This document shows positions 13,718-20,237 of a stretch of 27,195 bases of DNA, in pieces. The position numbers and the translations under genes are program-made. Numbering within the stretch: the first letter of the stretch is position 1; each line of letters begins with the position of its first letter. The stretch lies in contig CAZXJB010000023.1 in assembly GCA_964640965.1 (NCBI GenBank), forward strand, positions 1-27,195. The letters run 5' to 3'. The notes under the pieces were generated by a model. The model was not told the DNA's origin. It did no database searches and worked only from the letters and a program-made list of their open reading frames with translations. This DNA comes from HRBIN12 sp964640965 (lineage in GTDB: Bacteria > Actinomycetota > UBA4738 > HRBIN12).

Positions 13718-13912
13718 CTAGTCGGGCAGCCGCGCGACCTCTCGTGGGGAGAGCCGGCGGGTCGTCGGGGCGAGCCGCAGGCCGGCCATGCGCACCGACG
13801 CCGGCACCCACGCGTCGTCCTCCAGGATCTGGACGCTGATCGCGCCGTCCTCCGCGAGCGAGATCCGCAGGGTCCTGCCCTCCCGGGTTCGGTAGATGCC
13901 GGAGGGACCCAT
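13718..13912 (-). CDS. Small hypothetical protein, 64 residues
   Basis: The ATG at 13912 was preferred over one 18 bases further out because TATGGT lies on the minus strand exactly 6 bases before it, giving a leaderless promoter like others in the window. The product, beginning MGPSGIYRTREGRTLRISL, is a compact all-beta-looking protein (TLRISLAEDGAISVQILEDD, then WVPASVRMAGLRL) with a basic tail. No known domain was recognised. It converges with the 121-residue gene, with only 4 bases between their ends. The codon pattern is coherent and the promoter supports expression, but a protein this small in GC-rich DNA remains uncertain. Confidence 0.5.
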   Translation of the reverse strand: MGPSGIYRTREGRTLRISLAEDGAISVQILEDDAWVPASVRMAGLRLAPTTRRLSPREVARLPD

Positions 13913-13955
13913 GCGCCCACCATACGCCATCCGAGGCGGGGCCGCGCGCGCCCGC

Positions 13956-14003
13956 TTGACCGGCTTGACCGGCTTGACCGGCCGCAGGCGTGTGCACTAT
14001 CGT
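13956..14003 (+). promoter_or_regulatory. Promoter of the aldehyde dehydrogenase gene with three tandem -35 boxes
   Basis: TTGACCGGC occurs three times in direct tandem: TTGACC at 13956, 13965 and 13974, 9 bases apart. The third is 18 bases upstream of TATCGT at 13998-14003, a proper -35/-10 pair. CTTGTCAAG, a palindrome around a central T, follows at 14010-14018 near the expected start point and could be an operator. The ribosome-binding site GAGGAGGG precedes the GTG at 14049. Confidence 0.6.
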
Positions 14004-14048
14004 GCGCCACTTGTCAAGGATGCTGAACACGCGAGCGAGGAGGGCACG

Positions 14049-15551
14049 GTGGAGCGACTGTTCATCGGAGGCGAGTACGTCGAGAGCGTGGGTGGGGGGA
14101 CGATCGCCGTCGAGGACCCGGCCACCGAGGAGATCATCGCGGTCGTCCCGGACGCGAGCGCCGAGGACGTGGACCGCGCCGTCCACGCGGCGCGCGCGGC
14201 GCAGCCGGGCTGGCGGCGCCTGGACGCCCTGGAGCGGGCCGAGCTCCTGCACCGGTGCGCGGATCGCCTGGCCGAGGCGGCGGACGAGCTCGCCGTGCTG
14301 CTCACGCGCGAGGGCGGCAAGACCCTGAAGGAGAACCGCGACGAGGTCGACTGAGGCGTCACCGCCGTCCGGCACCTCGCCGAGGTGGCCCGCACCTCGC
14401 GCGGTCGGGTCGTCGGTGCGACCAAGCCCGACCAGCTGAACATCGTCCTGAACGAGCCGTACGGGGTCGTGGTCCACATCCTGCCCTTCAACTACCCCCT
14501 CGTGCTGCTCGCCTGGCAGGTGCCCGCCGCGCTCGCCGCCGGCAACACGTGCATCGTCAAGCCCGCGGAGCAGACGCCGCTCGCCACGCTGAAGCTGGGC
14601 GAGATCTTCTCGTGCCTGCCGCCGGGGGTCTTCAACGTGGTGACGGCCACCGGGCCCGGCTCGGCGCGGCTGGTGGAGCACCCGGGCACCGACATGATCG
14701 CCTTCACGGGGTCCGTGCAGACGGGCTCGCGCGTCATGGCCGCCGCGGCCCCGCGGATCAAGAAGCTCCTGCTCGAGCTCGGCGGCTCGGACCCGTTCCT
14801 CGTGCTCGGGGACGCGAAGCTCGAGGTCGCCGCCCGCGGCGCCGTCTTCGCCGCGTTCCTGAACGCCGGGCAGGTCTGCACCTCGGCCGAGCGCTTCTTC
14901 GTGGAGGAGCGGGTGTACGACGCTTTCATGGCCGAGGTCCTGAAGCTCCGCGACCAGATCCGGGTGGGCGACCCCTTCGACGAGGTCGACATGGGGGCGC
15001 TGATCTCGCGCGACGCGAGGGAGCAGGTGTGCCGGACCCTCGATGAGCTCGGCGAGCGCGGGGCGCGGGTCCTCGCGGGCGGCGAGGCCCCCGCCCACCT
15101 GCCGAAGGGGTACTTCTTCGAGCCGACCGTGGTGGAGCTCCCCGAGCCGAAGCGCCAGGCCCCGAACCGGGAGATCTTCGGGCCCCTGGCGATGGTGACC
15201 CCCGTCCGGGACCTGGACGAGGCGATCGAGCTCGCCAACGCGAGCGAGCTCGGCCTCGGCGCGAGCATCTACACCTCGAGCCTGGAGGCGGCGATGCGGG
15301 CGGCGACCGAGCTCCAGGCGGGGATGGTGTGGATCAACGACCCCCTCAAGGACAACGACGCGGCCCCCTTCGGGGGCTGGAAGATGAGCGGGTTCGGTCG
15401 GGAGCTCGGCACGGAGGGCATCGCCGCGTTCACCCAGACCAAGCACGTGCACATCGACTTCGCACAGGCGCCGTCGCCGGAGTGGTGGTTCCCGTACGAG
15501 CGGCCGGCGATCCCGGTCTCGCGCGGGACGCTGCCGCCTCCCGGGGCTTGA
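14049..15551 (+). pseudogene. Aldehyde dehydrogenase with in-frame TGA at codon 102
   Basis: The frame is continuous apart from one TGA and would encode 500 residues, the full length of an NAD(P)-dependent aldehyde dehydrogenase. Family features are all present: NYPLVLLAWQVPAALAAGN and the NAD-binding KPAEQTPLATL, FTGSVQTGS, catalytic Glu243 in LLLELGGSDPF, nucleophile Cys277 in NAGQVCTSAERFF, and EIFGPLAMV near the end. The closest types by eye are succinate-semialdehyde and aminobutyraldehyde or betaine-aldehyde dehydrogenases. The stop replaces what is usually Trp or Cys after EVD, a one-base change from TGG. It could be a recent nonsense mutation, a sequencing error or readthrough. The downstream piece could restart at a GTG at 14385, but would lack part of the NAD-binding domain. 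It stands just before the transporter genes and shares their -35 motif. Confidence 0.85.
14352..14354 (+). other. In-frame TGA inside the aldehyde dehydrogenase gene
   Basis: The codons around it read GAG GTC GAC TGA GGC GTC. Both sides remain in the same frame, and the homology runs straight through, so this is a substitution and not an indel. Most genes in the window end in TGA, so the codon is a real stop in this organism. Confidence 0.85.
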
Positions 15552-15576
15552 CCGCCGGCCGGGTGGCGCATATAGT
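15548..15576 (+). promoter_or_regulatory. Strong promoter of the transporter operon (TTGACC-17-TATAGT)
   Basis: TTGACC at 15548-15553 and TATAGT at 15571-15576 are separated by 17 bases, a near-ideal sigma-A-type promoter. The -35 overlaps the stop codon of the dehydrogenase gene. The preceding context GGCTTGACCG is identical to that of the dehydrogenase promoter. The leader to the binding-protein ATG is about 37 bases and carries GAGGGGGG. Confidence 0.7.
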
Positions 15577-15619
15577 CGCCCATCGTTCGGGAAAGTGGTC
15601 CAGGGTTGAGGGGGGTGTC

Positions 15620-16747
15620 ATGAGGCGGTTCATCCTGGTGGGGGCGCTCGCGACGGCGTTCGCGCTCGCCGCCACGGCCTGCGGCGGCGCTGGCGGCGGC
15701 GCTGGCGGCGGCGGTGGCGGCGGCGGTGGTGGCGACCGCCCGTTCGAAGGGCACACGCTGCGCGTCGCGGCGTGGTCCGGGCCCTACGCGCGCTCGATCC
15801 GCGAGTACTTCGTGCCCCCCTTCGAGGAGGCGACGGGCGCGACGGTGGAGATCCTGGACGAGTGGACCGAGCAGGTCGACAAGATCCTCGCCGCCCCGGC
15901 GGACCAGCCGCCGTTCGACCTCAGCATCGGCGAGGGCTACCTCATGTGCTACGGGCTCCAGAACGACGTCTGGCTGCAGGTCGACTACTCGAAGATCCCG
16001 CGTGCGAACGAGGTGTACCCCTGGTACCGGGAGGCGGACGAGATCGACTGCGAGGACGACGCCTACGGGGTGCCCTTCGGCTACGGCTACGAGGTCCTCG
16101 GCTTCCGCGAGTCCGACCTCGGCTTCCGCCCGACGAGCTGGGAGGACCTGTGGCGGCCCGAGGCGCAGGGGAAGATCGCGCTCGACCAGTCCTTCTTCAA
16201 CTACGGGCTGGCGCCGGCGGCGTTCATCCAGGGGATCGACCCGGCGGCGCTCGAGGCGGGTCCGGACATGGACGCGGTCATGGCCAAGACCGCGCAGCTC
16301 GACGTGGCCCTGTGGTACACGGCCGAGGCGCAGGTCGTGAACGCGTTCCAGACCGGGGACGTGGCGATCGCGCAGATGTACATCGAGGGGGCGCAGCAGC
16401 TCGCGGAGGAGGATCCGAGCTTCGACTTCATCATCCCGCAAGAGGGCTCGATGGGCTGGATCGACTACTACATGATCGTGCGCGGCACCAAGGAGGTCGA
16501 TCTCGCCCACGCCTTCATCGACCAGCTCCTCGATCCCGAGCTGCAGTCCCGGTTCGCCGAGGACCACCTGTACTGGATGGCCAACCAGGAGGCCGCGATC
16601 CCCGAGCGACGGTCGGAGCTGTTCCCGAAGGACGACGCCGAGCTCTCGGCGCGGGCGCACCTGTTCGACTACGACGTGTGGATCCCGCACTACTTCGACG
16701 AGACGGGCGTCTACACCCAGTTCTCGAGCGAGGTCCTCGGAGCGTGA
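15620..16747 (+). CDS. Polyamine-type ABC transporter substrate-binding lipoprotein (PotD-like)
   Basis: The 375-residue protein has a lipoprotein signal (FALAATAC, lipidated Cys21), so it would be anchored on the outer face of the membrane. A run of 17 Gly/Ala residues (22-38) links it to a family-1-type binding domain. LRVAAWSGPYARSIREYFVPPFEEATGATVEI is split here as LRVAAWSGPYARSI and YFVPPFEEATGATVEI, and DLSIGEGYLMCYGL, YGVPFGYGYEVLGFR and GWIDYYMIVRGTK follow. These match the spermidine/putrescine-binding PotD group. The group also includes proteins for opines, betaines and other amines, so the ligand is not assured. It starts an operon of binding protein, two permeases, ATPase, regulator and flavoprotein. 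The ATG is preceded by a strong ribosome-binding site. Confidence 0.9.
   Translation: MRRFILVGALATAFALAATACGGAGGGAGGGGGGGGGGDRPFEGHTLRVAAWSGPYARSIREYFVPPFEEATGATVEILDEWTEQVDKILAAPADQPPFDLSIGEGYLMCYGLQNDVWLQVDYSKIPRANEVYPWYREADEIDCEDDAYGVPFGYGYEVLGFRESDLGFRPTSWEDLWRPEAQGKIALDQSFFNYGLAPAAFIQGIDPAALEAGPDMDAVMAKTAQLDVALWYTAEAQVVNAFQTGDVAIAQMYIEGAQQLAEEDPSFDFIIPQEGSMGWIDYYMIVRGTKEVDLAHAFIDQLLDPELQSRFAEDHLYWMANQEAAIPERRSELFPKDDAELSARAHLFDYDVWIPHYFDETGVYTQFSSEVLGA
15683..15733 (+). repeat. 12-base tandem repeat coding a poly-glycine linker
   Basis: The run is built from a 12-base unit GGCGGCGGCGCT or GGCGGCGGCGGT, three full copies with partial units on both sides. It encodes only Gly and Ala directly after the lipidated cysteine. 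Such a repeat can change length by slippage without breaking the frame. Confidence 0.7.
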
Positions 16748-16769
16748 GCGTCTCGGCGTCGCCCCTGCG

Positions 16770-17630
16770 ATGACGTCTCGGCCGTCCAGGCAGTGGTGGC
16801 TCGCGTCGCCGGCGGTGGCGCTCATCGCGCTGGGCTTCGCGCTGCCGATGCTGTTCATGCTGCGCATGAGCCTGAACGGGACCGAGCGCCACCCGTACGC
16901 GCCTGGGCTCACGCTCGAGAGCTACGCCCACTTCTTCGAGCCGCTGTACCTCGGGCTCCTGTGGCGGACCGTACGCCTCACGCTCGTGATCACCGCGGCG
17001 TCCGTCGCGATCGGGGTGCCGTACGCGTACGTGCTCTGGCGCAGCAGCGGGGTCCGGCGGGGGCTCCTGCTCGCGATCTCGCTGCTCCCGCTGTTCACGA
17101 ACGTGATCGCGCGCCTCTACGGGTGGCAGATCCTGCTCGCGAACCGGGGTCCGGTGAACCGGGCGCTCCAGCTCCTCGGCCTCGTCGATGAGCCGCTGCG
17201 CCTGAACTACTCGTTCGTCGGGGCCACCATCGGTCTCACCTACGTTGCGGCGCCGTACTTCACGCTGATCTACTTCAGCGCCCTCTCCGGCGTGGACCAC
17301 CGGCTCGTGCTCGCCGCGAGGACGCTGGGAGCCGGCCGGCTGCGGGCCGTGGCCGGGGTCGTCCTGCCGATGTCCGCCTACGGCCTGGCGACGGGGATCG
17401 CCGTGGCCTTCGCCTGGGGGATGGGCGCGTACGCGGAGACCGTGACGCTCGGGTCCTCGCAGGAGTGGGGCCTCGGCTACGAGGCGTGGCGACAGCACAC
17501 CCTTGCGCGGAACTGGCCGTTCTCCTCGGTCCTGTCGGTGGCGATCGTCGTGGGCACGCTCGCCCTCGTCGTGGTCGCGGCCTGGGCCACGGTCCGCACC
17601 GTGCGGGGCGTGAGACCGGAGGAGGCCTGA
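16770..17630 (+). CDS. ABC transporter permease, PotB-like
   Basis: The 286-residue inner-membrane protein has about six helices, the first at residues 10-30 (LASPAVALIALGFALPMLFML). The loop AARTLGAGRLRAVAGVVLPMS near residue 190 is the EAA motif that contacts the ATPase. The TVRLTLVITAASVAIGVPYAYVL region is typical of the PotB half of polyamine-type importers. It starts 22 bases after the binding protein and ends one base before the second permease. A GTG slightly upstream runs into a stop, so this ATG is the only sensible start. The ribosome-binding site is weak, so it probably depends on readthrough from the binding-protein gene. Confidence 0.9.
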   Translation: MTSRPSRQWWLASPAVALIALGFALPMLFMLRMSLNGTERHPYAPGLTLESYAHFFEPLYLGLLWRTVRLTLVITAASVAIGVPYAYVLWRSSGVRRGLLLAISLLPLFTNVIARLYGWQILLANRGPVNRALQLLGLVDEPLRLNYSFVGATIGLTYVAAPYFTLIYFSALSGVDHRLVLAARTLGAGRLRAVAGVVLPMSAYGLATGIAVAFAWGMGAYAETVTLGSSQEWGLGYEAWRQHTLARNWPFSSVLSVAIVVGTLALVVVAAWATVRTVRGVRPEEA

Positions 17631-17631
17631 G

Positions 17632-18465
17632 GTGGCGGGCGCCGCCCTCGCACGACGCCGCTGGATCGACCCCGGGCGCCTCGCGCTCGGGGCGCTCGTG
17701 GTCGCGATCGTGGTGTTCCTGCTCGCCCCGATCGTCGCCGTGATCGGCTCGTCCCTGACCTCCGGCGAGCTCATCTCGTTCCCGCCCAAGCTGCCGCTGT
17801 CCCTGCGTTGGTACCGGGAGTTCCTCGAGGACCGGACCTACCGCGAGGCGCTGCGGAACAGCATCATGGTGGCGACGGCCACCGCGGTGCTCGCCACGGT
17901 CGTCGGCACGATGGCGGCGCTCTGGTTCGCGCGGACGCCGTTCCGGCTGAAGGGTGTCCTGTACTACGTGCTGTTCATGCCCTTCCTCGTGCCCGGCCTG
18001 GTGCTCGGCATCGGGCTGTCGGTGGGGCTCGAGCCCGTCGGGCTGGGGCGGACGCGTGGGACCTTCATCCCGGTGGTGCTCGGGCACCTGCTCTGGGCGA
18101 TGCCCCTCGTGTTCGTCGTCATGGCCGCGGTGATCCGCGAGCTCGACCGCGACCTCGAGGCGGCGGCGAGCAGCCTCGGGGCCTCGCCGTCGGCGGTGCT
18201 GCGGACGGTCACCCTCCCGCTCCTCGGACCGGGTCTCATGGCGAGCCTCATCCTCGCGTTCGTGATCTCGCTCCACGAGTTCGTGATGGCCCTGTTCCTC
18301 ACGAGCTCCGGCACGACCACGCTGCCGGTCGTGGTGTGGAACTCGCTCCGGTTCGAGGTGCGCCCGATCATCGCGGCGATCGACAGCGTCATGGTCGCGT
18401 CGGTCGTCGTCGTGCTCGCGGTGCTCGGCAAGCTCGTGGGGCTCGAGAAGGTGACGCCGAGGTGA
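17632..18465 (+). CDS. ABC transporter permease, PotC-like
   Basis: The 277-residue protein forms the second half of the membrane channel. It has about six helices, with the first at ALGALVVAIVVFLLAPIVAVI (residues 18-38). YREALRNSIMVATATAVLATVVGT opens the permease domain. The EAA loop is AAASSLGASPSAVLRTVTLPLLGP near residue 180. LILAFVISLHEFVMALFLT near the end is highly characteristic of PotC-type permeases. The GTG start lies one base after the previous stop and has GGAGG inside the end of the first permease gene, so the pair is translationally coupled. Confidence 0.9.
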   Translation: MAGAALARRRWIDPGRLALGALVVAIVVFLLAPIVAVIGSSLTSGELISFPPKLPLSLRWYREFLEDRTYREALRNSIMVATATAVLATVVGTMAALWFARTPFRLKGVLYYVLFMPFLVPGLVLGIGLSVGLEPVGLGRTRGTFIPVVLGHLLWAMPLVFVVMAAVIRELDRDLEAAASSLGASPSAVLRTVTLPLLGPGLMASLILAFVISLHEFVMALFLTSSGTTTLPVVVWNSLRFEVRPIIAAIDSVMVASVVVVLAVLGKLVGLEKVTPR

Positions 18466-18479
18466 GCCCGGGAGGCGCG

Positions 18480-19535
18480 GTGTCCGAGGTACGGCTGGAG
18501 AACCTGAGGAAGCGCTACGGGGCGGTCGAGGCGATCCGCGGCGTCTCGCTCGAGGTCCGGGAGGGCGAGCTGCTCACGCTCCTGGGTCCGAGCGGGTGCG
18601 GCAAGACCACGACGCTGCAGGCGATCGCGGGCCTCGTCGAGCCCGATGAGGGCGAGATCTGGATCGGCGGGGTCCCGATGCGCGGGGTCCCGCCCCACCG
18701 GCGGGACGTGGGCCTCGTGTTCCAGAGCGGGGCGCTGTTCCCGCACCTGTCGGTGCGCGAGAACGTGGAGTACGGCCTGAAGATGCGGCGCGTCCCCGGC
18801 CCCGAGCGACGGCGCCGCGCCGAGGAGATGCTCGCGCTCGTGGGGCTCGAGGGCTTCGGGGATCGGGCGCCGAAGCAGCTCTCCGGGGGGCAGCAGCAGC
18901 GGGTGGCGCTCGCCCGGGCCCTGGTGATCCGGCCCCGGGTGCTCCTGCTCGACGAGCCCCTCTCCGCCCTCGACCTCGCGCTCCGCCAGCGGCTGCGGAC
19001 CGAGATCCGCGAGCTCCAGCAGCGTCTCGGCACGACGACCGTGTTCGTCACCCACGACCAGGTCGAGGCGCTCAGCCTGAGCGACCGGATCGCGGTGATG
19101 AACGCCGGGGTCATCGAGCAGATCGGGACGCCCGTGGAGGTCTACGCGTGCCCGCGCTCGAGCTTCGTCGCGGGGTTCGTGGGAGAGACGAACCGCCTCG
19201 CGGCCGAGGTCGTGGGGGTGGAGGCGGACCGCACCGCGCTCCGTGCCGCGGGCTCGCTCGTCCTCGTCGCCGCGAACGAGGGCCGGCCGACCGAGCCGGG
19301 AGGGCGGGCCCTCGTGTTCGCGCGGCCCGACGCGATCCGGCTCGAGCGGGCGGAGGACGCCGACGGGGAGGTCGTGCTCGCCCTGTTCCTCGGGACCGTC
19401 GTGCGGTACGAGGTTCGGCTGCGAAGCGGTGGGAAACTCTTCGCGGACGTCGATGCCGAGCGCGCCGACCTGCGCGCCGGCGAGCGGGTCCGCGTGACGT
19501 CCTCGGTCGAGGGGACCTTCGCGTTCCCGGCGTGA
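18480..19535 (+). CDS. ABC transporter ATP-binding protein, PotA-like
   Basis: The 351-residue ATPase energises the transporter. Motifs in order are Walker A GPSGCGKTTT near residue 39, Q-loop VFQSGALFPHL, signature LSGGQQQRVALARAL near 136, Walker B VLLLDEPLSALD, and the H-loop FVTHDQVEALSLSD. After residue 240 comes a TOBE domain (FVGETNRL, then VFARPDAIRL) that is typical of the PotA/MalK group and often has a regulatory function. The GTG with GGGAGG five bases upstream was chosen over an in-frame GTG 18 bases earlier. There is a 14-base gap after the second permease. The substrate is not indicated by this subunit. Confidence 0.93.
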   Translation: MSEVRLENLRKRYGAVEAIRGVSLEVREGELLTLLGPSGCGKTTTLQAIAGLVEPDEGEIWIGGVPMRGVPPHRRDVGLVFQSGALFPHLSVRENVEYGLKMRRVPGPERRRRAEEMLALVGLEGFGDRAPKQLSGGQQQRVALARALVIRPRVLLLDEPLSALDLALRQRLRTEIRELQQRLGTTTVFVTHDQVEALSLSDRIAVMNAGVIEQIGTPVEVYACPRSSFVAGFVGETNRLAAEVVGVEADRTALRAAGSLVLVAANEGRPTEPGGRALVFARPDAIRLERAEDADGEVVLALFLGTVVRYEVRLRSGGKLFADVDAERADLRAGERVRVTSSVEGTFAFPA

Positions 19536-19558
19536 GGGTCGGCGATGGGAGGGGGAGC

Positions 19559-20221
19559 GTGTCGGAGGGAGAGTCGGAAGCTCGCCGCCCCAGGTCCGTG
19601 ACGCCGAGCCGCAAGGTCCTTCCGGCTGCCCGTGCCGGGAGGGCGCGCGGTGGGCGGAACGGACCGGGGGGCGGCGCCGACGGGCTGGGCGAGCGCCTGC
19701 GGGCCGCGAGGCTCGCGCGCTCGCTCAGCCTGCGTGAGCTCGCCGAGCGCTCGGGCCTCTCGCGCGCGTTCCTCAGCCAGGTGGAGCACGAGAAGGTGAG
19801 CCCCTCCGTGGCCTCCCTGTCGAGGATCGCCGAGGCGCTCGGCATCACGATGAGCGAGCTGTTCCTGCCGGCCCACGGCGAGACCGAGGGGCTCGTGCGC
19901 GCCGAGGAGCGCGTGCGGATGGTCTTCGGCGAGAACCGGTTCGTGGACGAGGTGCTCTCGCCCTCGCTCGAGGGCAAGCTGCTCGTGCTGCGCTCGACGC
20001 TGTTCCCCCGCTCGGACAGCGGGCCGGCGTACTCGCACGACGCCGACGAGGAGTGCGTGGTCGTGCTCGAGGGGCGGCTCGACGTGCAGGTCGGCGAGGT
20101 CTGGTACGAGCTCGGGCCGGGCGACGCCCTTACGTACGCGAGCCGTCGCCCCCACGCCTGGCGCAACCCGACGGACGAGGAGACGGTGGCGATCTGGGTG
20201 ATCACGCCGCCGCGGTACTGA
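19559..20221 (+). CDS. XRE-family regulator with cupin sensor domain
   Basis: The 220-residue protein has a disordered basic N-terminus, a helix-turn-helix of the XRE type at about residues 43-100 (LGERLRAARLARSLSLRELAERSGLSRAFLSQVE, split as LRELAERSGLSRAFLSQVE and VSPSVASLSRIAEALGITM), and a C-terminal cupin barrel at about 145-215 (SHDADEECVVVLEGRLDVQV and LGPGDALTYASRRPHAW). This is the architecture of PuuR-type and related regulators, which bind a small amine or acid in the cupin and repress catabolic genes. The GTG start has GGGAGGGGGAG upstream. Its place inside the transporter operon suggests that it controls the operon, perhaps through the motif shared by the two upstream promoters. 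Confidence 0.9.
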   Translation: MSEGESEARRPRSVTPSRKVLPAARAGRARGGRNGPGGGADGLGERLRAARLARSLSLRELAERSGLSRAFLSQVEHEKVSPSVASLSRIAEALGITMSELFLPAHGETEGLVRAEERVRMVFGENRFVDEVLSPSLEGKLLVLRSTLFPRSDSGPAYSHDADEECVVVLEGRLDVQVGEVWYELGPGDALTYASRRPHAWRNPTDEETVAIWVITPPRY

Positions 20222-20237
20222 GGCACAGGAGGAAGCG

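Noticed and set aside
13956..13982. CRISPR-like array
   Set aside because: The three 9-base units are directly adjacent with no spacers, and they are explained by the promoter -35 boxes.
14352..14354. Selenocysteine at the in-frame TGA of the aldehyde dehydrogenase
   Set aside because: The codon is not at the catalytic cysteine (residue 277), the family has Trp or Cys there only as a structural residue, and no SECIS-like hairpin was recognised just downstream.
14352..14354. TGA recoded as tryptophan throughout the genome
   Set aside because: Most genes in the window, including clpC, lysS and ispF, end in TGA at the expected length, so TGA is a normal stop.
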